Source: JANMDR01 sp031409495 (GTDB lineage: Bacteria; Pseudomonadota; Gammaproteobacteria; Burkholderiales; Usitatibacteraceae). Taken from it: a DNA stretch of 64,000 nt. Below are positions 7,317 to 16,849 of this stretch, one piece after another (position 1 is the stretch's first letter; each line of letters begins with the position of its first letter). The translations under genes were made by a program, and so were the position numbers. The notes beneath the pieces are model-generated. The model worked only from the letters and a program-made list of their open reading frames with translations. It did not search any database and was not told the DNA's origin. The stretch covers positions 1-64,000 of the forward strand of contig JANNXI010000268.1 in assembly GCA_031409495.1 (NCBI GenBank). The letters are read 5' to 3'.

Positions 7317-10300
7317 ATGAACAAAAATAACAAATGGTCACGCAAGCTTTTAGCCATAGTGAGTGCTACGAGTGTAGCCAGCGCGCTCAGCGTCGTTGGT
7401 CTGGTCAGCATTGCCGCCGTACCCTCAGCCCCAGTAGTGCAGCCACTTCCGTCTTTGCTACGTCATACCCCGCCAGCATTGGGCGATGCGACCGCACCGC
7501 CGCGGCGTAAAATAATGCCCAATATTGAAATGCCGCGGCCGCCCATGCTCACTTGGCCGCGCGCGGTTGAAAGTAACCTATTACCCGCTGAATTAAAGCT
7601 TTTACGGGTGGAAGCCAGCGTACAAGGCGGCTTTGCACAAACCACTTACGACATCACGGTAAGCAACCCGAACAATCGGCTGATGGAAGGCGAGCTCCAA
7701 TTTCCGCTACAAGACGGGCAGGACATTATTAGCTTTGCAATGGAAGTAAACGGCGTGTTGCGCGAGGCCATGCCGGTGGACAAAGCCAAAGGCCAAGCGG
7801 TGTTTGAGGACATTGTGCGTCAACGCGTTGACCCGGGCTTATTGGAACGCACTCAGGGCAATAATTTCAAACTACGCCTCTATCCAATACCCGCAAACGG
7901 TACTAAACGCGCAGTAATTCGCACTGGACAGAACCTACAATCGAGCGCCAACGGCTTGGCGCGTTTTGCCGTGCCGGTGAGTATTGGCGTTGCCGCGAAG
8001 CAGCTAGATGTAGAACTTAAAATTGCTGGCAATACACCAACGCTGTTGATCAATCCGTTCAACGATAAGCAGTTTGCAACTGCCTTCCGCTACAGCGGCA
8101 CCAGCGCAGCTGCCGAGGTGCAAGGCACTGTGGTGTTAGATATTCCGGTGTTGCGCACAGCCGCAGCCACGGTAAGTACATTTGAAGGAAAGCGCTATTT
8201 CGTGGCCGACATTGTACTAAATGATGCCTTGGAGAAGCCCGTAAATAGGGCGCTGCCAAGGCATATTGGATTGCTGTGGGATAGCTCACTCAGTGCATCA
8301 AAGCGCAATGTTGCGCGTGAGCTGGCGTTGCTAGACGGCTACTTTGGGAAGATTAAAAATACTGAAATCACACTCACCATATTTCGCGATGCTGCTGAAA
8401 CCAAGCAAAAATTTACCGTGCGCGATGGAAATTGGTCGCGGTTGCGCACCGTGCTCGAGGCCGCGCCGCGCGATGGCGCAAGCAATCTCCACGCCGTTGA
8501 TAACGCACAGAGCGTGAGCGAATATCTATTGTTCAGTGATGGTTTGTTCAACTACGGCGCCGCTTTTAATGCCGCACTACCGAGGTTTAACGCGCAGGTA
8601 TACGCCGTCAATTCGGCATCTGAGCTCGATAGCGTGGTGCTGCGCCAAATTTCAGAAAGGTCAACTTTGGGCGGTCGCTTGGTTGATTTAAATAAGCAAT
8701 CAGCGGAGGATGCCGTAGCGCAATTGATCGAAAAAGTACGCACCGTGCGCGACATTAAAATTAGTGGTGCGAGTGAAGTTGTGCTGGCATCAAACATCGT
8801 AAGTAACGGCAATTTAGTGGTGGCAGGCGTGCTGGATGATTTCGCGGTTAGCACCGCCAATGGCTCAAAAAGCGCTATTTCTATGGCTTTACAGCTAGAT
8901 GGTGAAGCGATGCGCAACATCAATGTGCCTGTTACCGTTGACGCGGATAGCGACGGCAGCGCACGGCGTTGGGCGATGTTGCGGATAAACAACCTAGATG
9001 GCGAATATCAGCTTAACCGCGCTGAAATTCGTCGCTTAGGCAATAAATTTGCACTAGCCTCGCGCGAAACATCGTTAATCGTGCTCGGCACCGTGCAAGA
9101 CTATGTGCGCCACGACATCACGCCACCGTTAATGCTACGCAAAGAATACGACGCGCTAAAAGCGCAAGGCCAAACCGCTGCGCGCGCTGATAGGCAGAAG
9201 CATATTGATAACGTGATGGCGCGATTTAACGAGAAAGTGACTTGGTGGGAGCGCACTTATCCAAAATATCCGATTAAAGTTGAAGCCGCTAAACGCGACA
9301 TGCTGGAGCAATCAGCTACCCTAGGCATTCGCGGCTTAAGTGAAGCGGATGCTTCCCGCTCACCACCTCCGCCTGCATTTGCTCCGCCCGCTTCACCTAT
9401 GGCGCCCGCAGCTAGAGCGAGCGCCCCAATGGAATCACTTGCCGAAGGCCGGGTAGGAAGCGCTTCAGCATCTAATCGTATGGCGCAAAGCCCGCGCGCG
9501 GACATGGCTAAAGAAAAAAAGGCAACGACTCAGGGTCAATTTAACGAAACTACTGCGGCTATCACGCTAAAAAGCTGGCAGCCCAACGCACCGTATTCTG
9601 CACGGCTGCGCGAAGCGGAAGGCGATGCTGTCTATCGCGCCTACCTTGATGAAGCGCCGAGTTATAACAACAGCAGCGGCTTTTATCTGGATGCGGCGGA
9701 GATTTTGTTTGATAAAAAACAAACTGCATCGGCGTTACGCGTGCTGAGCAACTTGGCAGAAATGAACTTAGAAAACCGTGGTTTGCTCCGCATTTTGGCC
9801 CAGCGTCTATTACAGGCTGGGCAACCTAAGTTGGCGATTCCAGTATTGCGTAGAGTGTTGTTGTTAGCGCCGAACGAGCCACAATCGTATCGCGATTTAG
9901 GTCTTGCTTTAGCTGCGGATAAGCAATATCAGGCGGCCATCAATATGCTGTACGAAGTGGTAGAACGCCCGTGGCATAACCGTTTCCCAGAGATTGAATT
10001 GATTACTTTGGCGGATTTAAACGGCATTTTGGCCACTGCAAATGAGAAGCTTGATGTGAGCCGTATTGATCCGCGCTTTATAAAGAATATGGCGCTTGAT
10101 TTACGCGCGGTGCTGACGTGGGATGCCGACAATACCGACATTGATTTATGGATTACTGACCCGCTGAACGAAAAGGTGTTTTACGGTAATCGCTTCGGGC
10201 GTCAAGGCGGCAGGATGAGCTTGGACTTTACTGGTGGTTACGGCCCTGAAGAGTTTTCATTGCGCGAAGCCGCACCCGGCACCTATCGCATCGAAGCCCA

Positions 10301-10463
10301 TTATTACGGTAGCCGCAGCCAAACTGCGAGTGGGCCTACTACCCTGCAAGTTGCGGTAACGACAGGATTTGGACGTGGTAATGCGAAGCAAAAAGTGATT
10401 ACCTTGCGCTTAAAAGACCGTGCTGAAAAAATTTATGTTGGGCAAATTGAAATCGGCAAATAA
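7317..10463 (+). CDS. Large exported VIT / vWA / TPR / DUF2135 protein
   Basis: 1048 residues with GGAGG at 7308-7312. An N-terminal hydrophobic segment (about residues 10-35) serves as signal or anchor. A VIT domain covers about 85-215 (ELQFPLQDGQDIISFAMEVN, AVFEDIVRQRVDPGLLE). A vWA-like domain follows with a MIDAS-type DSSLS near residue 322 and a later SDG. Then come a Pro/Ala-rich linker (about 660-720), TPR-like helices (about 790-910) and a DUF2135 beta domain (LTWDADNTDIDLWITDP) to the end. VIT/vWA proteins act in adhesion or metal-dependent assembly; the exact role is unknown. No C-terminal sortase signal is present. A terminator follows, then a sigma/anti-sigma pair. Confidence 0.88.
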   Translation: MNKNNKWSRKLLAIVSATSVASALSVVGLVSIAAVPSAPVVQPLPSLLRHTPPALGDATAPPRRKIMPNIEMPRPPMLTWPRAVESNLLPAELKLLRVEASVQGGFAQTTYDITVSNPNNRLMEGELQFPLQDGQDIISFAMEVNGVLREAMPVDKAKGQAVFEDIVRQRVDPGLLERTQGNNFKLRLYPIPANGTKRAVIRTGQNLQSSANGLARFAVPVSIGVAAKQLDVELKIAGNTPTLLINPFNDKQFATAFRYSGTSAAAEVQGTVVLDIPVLRTAAATVSTFEGKRYFVADIVLNDALEKPVNRALPRHIGLLWDSSLSASKRNVARELALLDGYFGKIKNTEITLTIFRDAAETKQKFTVRDGNWSRLRTVLEAAPRDGASNLHAVDNAQSVSEYLLFSDGLFNYGAAFNAALPRFNAQVYAVNSASELDSVVLRQISERSTLGGRLVDLNKQSAEDAVAQLIEKVRTVRDIKISGASEVVLASNIVSNGNLVVAGVLDDFAVSTANGSKSAISMALQLDGEAMRNINVPVTVDADSDGSARRWAMLRINNLDGEYQLNRAEIRRLGNKFALASRETSLIVLGTVQDYVRHDITPPLMLRKEYDALKAQGQTAARADRQKHIDNVMARFNEKVTWWERTYPKYPIKVEAAKRDMLEQSATLGIRGLSEADASRSPPPPAFAPPASPMAPAARASAPMESLAEGRVGSASASNRMAQSPRADMAKEKKATTQGQFNETTAAITLKSWQPNAPYSARLREAEGDAVYRAYLDEAPSYNNSSGFYLDAAEILFDKKQTASALRVLSNLAEMNLENRGLLRILAQRLLQAGQPKLAIPVLRRVLLLAPNEPQSYRDLGLALAADKQYQAAINMLYEVVERPWHNRFPEIELITLADLNGILATANEKLDVSRIDPRFIKNMALDLRAVLTWDADNTDIDLWITDPLNEKVFYGNRFGRQGGRMSLDFTGGYGPEEFSLREAAPGTYRIEAHYYGSRSQTASGPTTLQVAVTTGFGRGNAKQKVITLRLKDRAEKIYVGQIEIGK

Positions 10464-10500
10464 ACTGTTTTAATGCTCGGCTCAACAATGCAGCGTCACA

Positions 10501-10532
10501 ACGCGGAAAAAGTGGTTTTTTCCGCGTTTTTT
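10501..10532 (+). terminator. Rho-independent terminator after the VIT/vWA gene
   Basis: An 11-bp stem (ACGCGGAAAAA, 10501-10511) with a GTGG loop and complementary arm ending CCGCGT at 10527 is followed by a T run to 10532. It lies 38 bases past the stop codon and separates the gene from the sigma factor. Confidence 0.88.
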
Positions 10533-10579
10533 CTATACGACCAAGCGCCGCCGCCCCGAAGCTCCGTTACACTGAGGGG

Positions 10580-11215
10580 ATGGATCAAAAACCACCTGAA
10601 GAAGCTTCATTTTTAACAGACGAATCGCTGATGTCGCGCTATATGCGCGGCGAAAATCAAGCTTTTAATTCGCTCTACACACGCCACAAACCCGCGCTGC
10701 TAGGCTTTATCGGGCATTTATGCGTAGGAAAACTACCGCATGAAAAAGTGGAAGAAATTTTTCAAGAAGTATGGCTAAACTTGATTCAGGGTGCCGAACG
10801 CTATGTGCCCAACATCAATGGCGCTAGTTTTCGCACCTATCTCTATACACTGGCGCATCGCCGAGTAGTAGATGGTTTTAGAGCGGCAGGCGCAACGGCC
10901 AAAGTGATTGCCGATGTGCAAGCGTGGGATGGTGAAGATGCAGGTTCTGATTTTGGTTCTAACGTAGCGCAAGGTATGGCCAGCCGTGTGGATGAACCCG
11001 ACACACAGGCTGTAGCACAGCAACAAGGTGCGGCAATCATGCAAGCCTTGGCGGCATTACCGGCACCACAGCGCGAGGCGTTTTTGTTATCAGAAGATGC
11101 AGGAATGACAGTAGAAGCCATTGCGCAGGCAACTAACGTAAATGTAGAAACCGCAAAAAGTCGTTTGCGTTATGCAGTGGCAAAATTGCGCGATGCACTA
11201 AAGGATTACCTATGA
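10580..11215 (+). CDS. RNA polymerase sigma factor, ECF type
   Basis: 211 residues. Region 2 is at about residues 15-85 (LMSRYMRGENQAFNSLYTRH, then FRTYLYTLAHRRVVDGFRA) and region 4 at about 150-205 (ALAALPAPQREAFLLSEDAG, then TVEAIAQATNVNVETAKSRL). It redirects RNA polymerase to a small set of promoters. The GAGGGG upstream of ATG 10580 is unusually close to the start. Its stop overlaps the start of the next gene by four bases (ATGA), coupling it to a membrane protein that is the likely anti-sigma factor. The nearest candidate target is the upstream VIT/vWA gene. Confidence 0.92.
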   Translation: MDQKPPEEASFLTDESLMSRYMRGENQAFNSLYTRHKPALLGFIGHLCVGKLPHEKVEEIFQEVWLNLIQGAERYVPNINGASFRTYLYTLAHRRVVDGFRAAGATAKVIADVQAWDGEDAGSDFGSNVAQGMASRVDEPDTQAVAQQQGAAIMQALAALPAPQREAFLLSEDAGMTVEAIAQATNVNVETAKSRLRYAVAKLRDALKDYL

Positions 11216-12291
11216 TGATTACCGGAGAGACTGTAGTAGCGTCGGCACATTTGCCACCACAGTTACCAGCGCTGCCGGGCGACGTGAATGACGCCTTGCG
11301 TAAGGCCTATGCGAAGTCGAAAACTGCGGTTGAACTACGCCCAGTCATTGACCAAACTATACTCAACGCCGCCCGCGAAAATGCGCGGCAGTCGATGCCG
11401 TTTTACAAAAAAATACCCTGGTACACCCAATTTAGTATGGCAGGTGCTGTGTTTGGCTCGCTTTTTTTAAGCTCCGTGGTGATCTACAAAACCGTGGTGC
11501 ATAAGCATGACAAAGGTATTGAAGAGTTAGTCACAGCAGAAGTAGCCGTAAAAACCGAAGAAGCTCGTAAAAAAGCGCCGATGGTAGTCAGTATTTTGGC
11601 GGAGAATGGCGGCGCACCTATCCTTGCAGTGGCTCCCGCAGCGCCTGCTGTAGGTATAGCGGCACCACCACTGGATGCGGCCAAGGCAACCCTGATGGCC
11701 TCTGCAGAGCCTATGATTCAAGCCAAAGTATTAGCGCAGCCCGCGCCTGCAGCAGCGCTTGGTGCGGTTACTGAGTCGGCGAAAGTCGTTGCAAAAGCTG
11801 ATACTACGGCACGCCAGCAAGACCGCATTATTTTGGCTGATGCTGCGCCACTGGCAAACGAAGTGCGTAGTCGCCGCGCGGACGCTCCGGCAGACTCAAG
11901 AGCCGGAACAGTCACACTTTCCGGCTCAAAGAAAGAACTTGAGAAGGCCAAGGAGGCAAAGGAAGTAAGAGAAGCAAACATCGTTATCGCCGCCGCGGCA
12001 CCAGCGCCAGCAGCCGTTGCATTGGCGCCGCCAGCACCGACTCCAGTAGTCGCACAAGGCTCAGTAACATCGGCAACAACGACGTTATCGGCCGCACCCG
12101 CAAGAGCTGCCGCACCCGCCATCGGTGCGACAACATCGCCGGCAGAAACCGCACAAGCGTGGCAAGCGCGAGTCGAAATTTTACAGCGGACTGGTAAAAT
12201 AGCGCTCGCCAAAACTGAGCTAAAAGCGCTGTTAAAACGCTATCCAGACACCGTTTTGACGAACGACTTAAAACGCTTGTTGGCGGATTAA
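11212..12291 (+). CDS. Single-pass membrane protein, putative anti-sigma factor
   Basis: 359 residues. About 70 cytoplasmic residues precede one membrane segment (about 73-93, TQFSMAGAVFGSLFLSSVVI). A long Ala/Pro/Val-rich, low-complexity periplasmic region follows (about 130-310), and then a short helical end (AWQARVEILQRTGKIALAKT, LLKRYPDTVLTNDLKRLL) like the tails of some proteobacterial anti-sigma proteins. The ATG lies inside the sigma stop (ATGA overlap), the usual arrangement for sigma/anti-sigma partners. No zinc-binding HxxxCxxC motif is seen, so anti-sigma function is an inference from topology and linkage. Confidence 0.7.
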   Translation: MMITGETVVASAHLPPQLPALPGDVNDALRKAYAKSKTAVELRPVIDQTILNAARENARQSMPFYKKIPWYTQFSMAGAVFGSLFLSSVVIYKTVVHKHDKGIEELVTAEVAVKTEEARKKAPMVVSILAENGGAPILAVAPAAPAVGIAAPPLDAAKATLMASAEPMIQAKVLAQPAPAAALGAVTESAKVVAKADTTARQQDRIILADAAPLANEVRSRRADAPADSRAGTVTLSGSKKELEKAKEAKEVREANIVIAAAAPAPAAVALAPPAPTPVVAQGSVTSATTTLSAAPARAAAPAIGATTSPAETAQAWQARVEILQRTGKIALAKTELKALLKRYPDTVLTNDLKRLLAD

Positions 12292-12305
12292 GGCGAACAA
12301 TAAGC

Positions 12306-12340
12306 GCCTGAAGACGCCTTTAAATAGGGCGTCTTCAGGC
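12306..12340. repeat. Palindromic repeat, family member b (probable terminator)
   Basis: GCCTGAAGACGCC and its complement GGCGTCTTCAGGC flank an AT-rich loop. It begins 14 bases after the stop codon of the putative anti-sigma gene and precedes the permease gene, so it probably ends the sigma/anti-sigma transcript. It belongs to the same family as the copies at 35258 and 46942. Confidence 0.75.
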
Positions 12341-12378
12341 AAAGTAAAATTGATGCAGCAGTATCTGAGGAGCAGCAA

Positions 12379-13602
12379 ATGGGCTTTTTTCAAGTTGTTA
12401 TCGAAGCATTCCGCGCCATGAGTATGAACCGACTCCGCGCAGGCTTAACCATGCTCGGCATCATTATTGGCGTGGGGGCCGTGGTGCTGATGTTAGCCAT
12501 CGGCGAATCGGTGCGCTCCGACATTAACCAGCGCATCTCCGCGATGGGCTCGAATTTATTTATCGTGTTTCCCGGCACACAAACATCCAACGGCGTCCGC
12601 GCGGGTCGCGGTGCCGCGCAAACGCTGACGCAGGCCGATGCACAGGCGCTTGCAAAAATAGACAACGTGGAGTTTAGTGCGCCAATTTTAAGCCAACCGT
12701 TTCAGCTCGCTGCGGGCAACAACAACTGGAACGCCATGGTGTGGGGCGTTACACCCGAGTATTTTTCGATTAAAACATGGGAAACCGAACAAGGTAGTTT
12801 ATTTGGTGAAGTGGAAATGCGCTCGATCTCACGCGTAGTGGTGCTTGGTCGTACGGTTGCACGCACGCTCTATGGTGAGATGAACCCCGTGGGGCAAATG
12901 CTGCGCATTCGCGGCAAGCCATTTGAAGTGGTTGGCGTGTTATCCAACAAAGGCAGTGATTTAGGCGGTAATGATCAAGACGACGCCGTGTTCGTACCCT
13001 TAAGTGCCGCCCGCCAGCAGCTTATGCGCACCTGGTTTCCGGGCTCGGTTAATTTGATTATGGTGCAATCAGCGAACGCCGATCGCATGAAGGATGTGGA
13101 ATACGACATACAGCAAACACTTAGAATTCGCCATCGCATTCGCGAAGATCAAGAAGATGATTTTACCGTGCGCGACTTATCGGCCATCGCCGAAGCGGCC
13201 CAAGGCATCGCCACCATGCTAACCCTGCTGCTCGGCGCCATCGGCTCTATTTCATTGCTCGTTGGCGGCATTGGCATCATGAATATCATGCTGGTATCAG
13301 TGACTGAGCGCACCAGGGAAATCGGTATCAGAATGGCACTAGGCGCTAAACGCCGCGACGTGTTGCTGCAGTTTTTAACCGAAGCGATCGTCATTTGCGT
13401 TTGCGGGGGCGCGCTGGGTGTAGCGATGGCCTACGCGGGCAGCATGGCCATTACAAAACTTTCACCACTGGCAGTCACTATCACCGCGTCCGGTATCGTT
13501 ATCGCGTTTACGTTTTCGGCTGCGATCGGGATATTTTTTGGATTTTATCCAGCAAAACGCGCATCAGCACTGAAGCCGGTGGAGGCGTTAAGGTATGAGT
13601 AA
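12379..13602 (+). CDS. MacB/FtsX-type ABC transporter permease
   Basis: 407 residues with GAGGAG at 12367-12372. The N-terminal helix (about 18-42, RLRAGLTMLGIIIGVGAVVL) and periplasmic MacB core domain (about 45-280) are typical. They are followed by three C-terminal helices (about 283-310, 335-360, 370-395) with the family signature ERTREIGIRMALGAKRRDVL. Such permeases work with a LolD-like ATPase in lipoprotein, peptide or drug export by mechanotransmission. No ATPase or membrane-fusion partner lies nearby, so the partner must be encoded elsewhere. It converges on the LytTR regulator gene. Confidence 0.92.
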   Translation: MGFFQVVIEAFRAMSMNRLRAGLTMLGIIIGVGAVVLMLAIGESVRSDINQRISAMGSNLFIVFPGTQTSNGVRAGRGAAQTLTQADAQALAKIDNVEFSAPILSQPFQLAAGNNNWNAMVWGVTPEYFSIKTWETEQGSLFGEVEMRSISRVVVLGRTVARTLYGEMNPVGQMLRIRGKPFEVVGVLSNKGSDLGGNDQDDAVFVPLSAARQQLMRTWFPGSVNLIMVQSANADRMKDVEYDIQQTLRIRHRIREDQEDDFTVRDLSAIAEAAQGIATMLTLLLGAIGSISLLVGGIGIMNIMLVSVTERTREIGIRMALGAKRRDVLLQFLTEAIVICVCGGALGVAMAYAGSMAITKLSPLAVTITASGIVIAFTFSAAIGIFFGFYPAKRASALKPVEALRYE

Positions 13603-13619
13603 TGCGGGCTTGTACTTAG

Positions 13620-14432
13620 TTAAGCTAAAAATGCCTTAAACGCCCGCAAAAATGGCGCACTGATACGCAAAACATCTGGATTGTTGCGCAACTGTATCAG
13701 TCCGGCCCCCGATTCATCGCGCTCTACCATCAACACTTCGCGCAGATTTACCACAGTAGATCGATGCACCTGCAAAAAAACCGCGGGATCGAGTTTTTGC
13801 AGTAGCGTCTTTAGTGATTCCTCAATTAAATGTTCACCGTTGCGGCTCACTACCCGCGTGTACTTGTTATCTGACTGCAAAAAAACGACATCATCGACTG
13901 CAACTAGCTGGGTGCGGCGGCCAGCACTTGCAGCTAACCAACGTAAATAAGCGACGGGTTGCAGCTTGGGTTGGAGTTGGGGCAAGTCCCGCAACACGGG
14001 TTGCAGATCACCAGAAGGTAACGTGATCCGATTTCTCAACCGATCTATGCTGCGTTGCAGTCGTTCAGACGACAGCGGTTTCAACATATAGTCCACGGCG
14101 CCGCGATCGAACGCCGGTATTGCAAACGCATCGTAGGCAGTTACAAACACCACACGCGTTTCGTCGGGCAGTGCCTGCGCCAGCTCTAGGCCAGATTGGC
14201 CGGGAAGGTTTATATCAACAAAAGCGCAATGTGGTGCAGCGTGCGCCGCACCCTCCTGACAAGCCAATAAAGCTTCTTCCGCCGAGCCAAAAGCCCGTAT
14301 TTCACCAAAGTCGGGCGCGAGTGTTGCAAGGAGCGCAACGAGCTCATCACGCAAACGTGGTTCATCCTCAACGACTAGCACCCATCCGCCATTGCTGTGA
14401 TCACCATAGTTCAGCTTTTCATCAGTTGCCAC
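13620..14432 (-). CDS. LytTR-type response regulator (AlgR/LytR family)
   Basis: 270 residues. The receiver domain has acidic residues in VEDEP (E22, D23) and the phospho-acceptor D73 in FVDINLPGQSG, with a YMLKPL lysine. A LytTR DNA-binding domain covers about residues 165-268 (VDDVVFLQSDNKYTRVVSRN, LLQKLDPAVFLQVHRSTVVN). The start is a GTG at 14432 with GGAG seven bases upstream; no ATG is available before the receiver. It lies 44 bases after the LytS-like kinase and forms a two-component system with it. Output genes are not evident. Confidence 0.93.
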   Translation of the reverse strand: MATDEKLNYGDHSNGGWVLVVEDEPRLRDELVALLATLAPDFGEIRAFGSAEEALLACQEGAAHAAPHCAFVDINLPGQSGLELAQALPDETRVVFVTAYDAFAIPAFDRGAVDYMLKPLSSERLQRSIDRLRNRITLPSGDLQPVLRDLPQLQPKLQPVAYLRWLAASAGRRTQLVAVDDVVFLQSDNKYTRVVSRNGEHLIEESLKTLLQKLDPAVFLQVHRSTVVNLREVLMVERDESGAGLIQLRNNPDVLRISAPFLRAFKAFLA

Positions 14433-14476
14433 GCAATTACTCCGCTAAGCGTTTAGCTATTTTCATCGTTGATAAG

Positions 14477-15739
14477 TCATTGCGTGGGTAGCCGCAACGT
14501 GGCGCGCACGCCACTTGCATCGCTACCCGTAGCGCTACTTGTATCACCACCTGCATGGCGATCTTCAATTTGCATCTGCGCAACACCGCCATAGATTAGC
14601 AGCAACCGTTCGCGCAAGTTGCTCAATCCGCCCATGCTACCCATTCCGCGGTCTGGCAGCATCGCTAATACAGGCCCGTCATTATCAACTTCAATAACAA
14701 GTGCCGCACCATCCTGACTGCAGGTTACTGAAATTAAACCCGAACCATTGATACGTTCAATCCCGTGCTTTATTGCATTTTCAACTAGGATTAAAACACT
14801 TGCATTCGGGACCAACAGCTTGTGCAGTGACGCATCACTACTAATTACATATCGAAGGCGCTCGCCTAGCCGTATTTGCATAATTTTTAAGTAGGCCTCA
14901 ACTTTCTTTAACTCATCTGCCAGACTAATGGTTGTGCTTGCAGCAGTCTGGCTATTGGCACGCAAAAATTCGATCAACGCATCAAGCATTGATTGCGCAA
15001 CCAGCGGGCTTGCGGTGATACTAGCGCGCAAATGTGCCAAGGTATTGAATAAAAAATGCGGCTCAATCTGCGCACGTAACAGCTGCAACTCTGCCTGCTC
15101 CGCACGCGCTCGCAATGCACCTTGTTGGTCAAGTGCATCGGCAACATCGTGTTGTGCGCGAACCCGCGTCCAAATGGCCGCCCGCAGCGCTTCAACCTGC
15201 CGCGCACCTCGGCCCGCCTCAACCCAAAACAGCGCGTACAGCCAAGCATGCATGGGCTCGCAACTGATTTGTAATGTGCTTCGCGTCGAAGGGTGCGCGC
15301 CGCCGTCATCCGCCGCGATAATCGTTAACTCATCGCTGCGCAACGTACGCAATCCAGTAGGCTTTACGCCACGCTCCAAAATATGTGCGGTCATTTCATT
15401 TGACGTCACGCGCTGTTCAACTGCACCAAACACAGACGTCACCGCTGCAACAGCAATTCGCATGGCTTGCGTTGCTGGTAGGTCAAGGCTCAGTGATTGG
15501 CGCTGCCCCGAAACTAGGGGGTTTGCGGTTGTTTTAGCGCCCCAAGAGGCTGCGACTAGTGACCGATATTGCACCACTGCGGCCGCCGTGCCAATGCCGA
15601 AGGCAATCCATGGAAAAACCAGCAGCGCTGCAAGAAACGCGACGCTCATGCTAAAAATTGCCGTGATGGCCACCAACAACACCCACCACACCACGCCAAT
15701 CCTTAACATCAACACGACATACGGTAACCCTACTTTCAT
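14477..15739 (-). CDS. LytS-type sensor histidine kinase
   Basis: 420 residues. Several hydrophobic helices occupy the first 60 residues. The His_kinase (PF06580-type) signature LRAQIEPHFLFNTLAHLRAS holds the phospho-acceptor His228, and the ATPase part has LVENAIKHGIE (N box) and a Gly-rich GMGSMGGLSNLRERLLLIYG segment. Kinases of this type pair with LytTR regulators. The ATG overlaps the stop of the upstream exported protein (ATGA), so all three genes form one unit. The region between the helices and the kinase core shows no known sensor fold. Confidence 0.92.
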   Translation of the reverse strand: MKVGLPYVVLMLRIGVVWWVLLVAITAIFSMSVAFLAALLVFPWIAFGIGTAAAVVQYRSLVAASWGAKTTANPLVSGQRQSLSLDLPATQAMRIAVAAVTSVFGAVEQRVTSNEMTAHILERGVKPTGLRTLRSDELTIIAADDGGAHPSTRSTLQISCEPMHAWLYALFWVEAGRGARQVEALRAAIWTRVRAQHDVADALDQQGALRARAEQAELQLLRAQIEPHFLFNTLAHLRASITASPLVAQSMLDALIEFLRANSQTAASTTISLADELKKVEAYLKIMQIRLGERLRYVISSDASLHKLLVPNASVLILVENAIKHGIERINGSGLISVTCSQDGAALVIEVDNDGPVLAMLPDRGMGSMGGLSNLRERLLLIYGGVAQMQIEDRHAGGDTSSATGSDASGVRATLRLPTQ

Positions 15740-16518
15740 TGCTGCTGCCCTTTGCTATTTTTAGACGGCGGTTGCACTGGAGGCGGCGTATTTTTACCGG
15801 CATCAAGCTCGATAGATTTCACCATTTTACCGTTGTCATCCAGTAGCTGCACACTTGGCTTACCATCGGCTGTTACCAGCAACATCAACCGGGGTCTACC
15901 TTGCGCATCGGCTAAGCTTAGTGCGGATGCGCCATCACCGGTAGTGCCAAGCCGCACGCGATTATTGGGCAGCTGGCGCAGCTCACGCATTTGCGCGATG
16001 GCGGCGTCCCGCGCGGCTGGCTCAAGACCGCGAATAGTCTTCATGCGTTCTGCGCGTTGCATCAGGTCCAATTGCGTGCCATCTGCTTCGTCGTTGATAG
16101 CAAACATGCTAAACGCACGGCCACCGTCTTCGGCATGCAATAGCTGCATGACTTGGTCTTGTCTAAAGCGATCGAAAGTTAGACTCAAACCCGCTGACGC
16201 TTTGCCATCAGCGCCGACTGACCCTTTTTGGATCAAGCCACCATTTTCGGTGCCCTCATCATTCATAAACAGCATGCCGGCAAATGCTTTGCGATCAGGG
16301 CGCGGTACCTCGCCGCCTTTCCAAGGTGAGCCGGGAAACTGCGCACGATTTGCAAGCACCATCCGTAAAGTACCATCGGGCTCACGAATATTGATGCGGC
16401 CCACATCTATTTCGTCAAACTTCGTGGGTGGGGCTTTTGCAGCCATCAACAGTACGGCGGAAGTCATCACGACCACACCTGCAGCTAATCCACATAGAAA
16501 ATTGTTAGGTAGTTTCAT
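15736..16518 (-). CDS. Exported or membrane-anchored protein of unknown function, linked to LytS/LytTR
   Basis: 260 residues from the ATG at 16518, which has GGAGAACC just upstream; a longer in-frame start exists but lacks such a site. An N-terminal hydrophobic segment (about 5-28) anchors or exports the protein. The rest is soluble, with two similar beta-rich passages: DVGRINIREPDGTLRMVLAN near residue 40 and RLGTTGDGASALSLADAQGR near 180. A Pro/Lys/Gln-rich tail ends it. The stop overlaps the kinase start, so it is likely a periplasmic accessory of the two-component system. I do not recognise the family. Confidence 0.7.
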   Translation of the reverse strand: MKLPNNFLCGLAAGVVVMTSAVLLMAAKAPPTKFDEIDVGRINIREPDGTLRMVLANRAQFPGSPWKGGEVPRPDRKAFAGMLFMNDEGTENGGLIQKGSVGADGKASAGLSLTFDRFRQDQVMQLLHAEDGGRAFSMFAINDEADGTQLDLMQRAERMKTIRGLEPAARDAAIAQMRELRQLPNNRVRLGTTGDGASALSLADAQGRPRLMLLVTADGKPSVQLLDDNGKMVKSIELDAGKNTPPPVQPPSKNSKGQQQ

Positions 16519-16827
16519 TGGTTCTCCGATTATAAAAATGAAGTTAGCGTGGGCGTAGGCAGACTTTAGGCCTGTCAGGGGGATTAAAAGCGCAAGTAAG
16601 CGCTGCATAGTTACCCGTTCGCCGCTTCAACACTATCTGCGTTTCGGTGCGCGGCCGCGAGCCGTTTCGGACACAGAACACCGGTTGGCAGACGAAAGCT
16701 GCGAACCAACCGATGAAATTATTTTGAAGCGCTCGGAAGAGATGGCATATTGGATCGCGACCTCACCATTTAGAAATGTGTCCAAAATATGTATTTGGTC
16801 ATCGCCAGAGCACAGTTTTCAGATAAG

Positions 16828-16849
16828 ATTGTCCATAATTTCTGACAAT
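16828..16849. promoter_or_regulatory. Inverted repeat upstream of the cytochrome operon, candidate operator
   Basis: ATTGTC (16828-16833) and GACAAT (16844-16849) form a perfect 6-bp inverted repeat with a 10-base AT-rich spacer, 102 bases before the first gene of the electron-transfer operon. It is the only clear dyad in the 433-base gap between 16518 and 16952, which otherwise holds no supported gene. The cognate regulator is unknown. Confidence 0.4.

Noticed and set aside
7317..10463. VIT/vWA protein as a sortase substrate
   Set aside because: The C terminus is a DUF2135 domain ending in EIGK; there is no LPXTG-like motif, hydrophobic stretch and basic tail.
13604..13646. GCGGGC...GCCCGC inverted repeat between convergent permease and LytTR genes as a terminator
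   Set aside because: Only six base pairs with a loop of about 31 bases and no T-tract; too weak to call.
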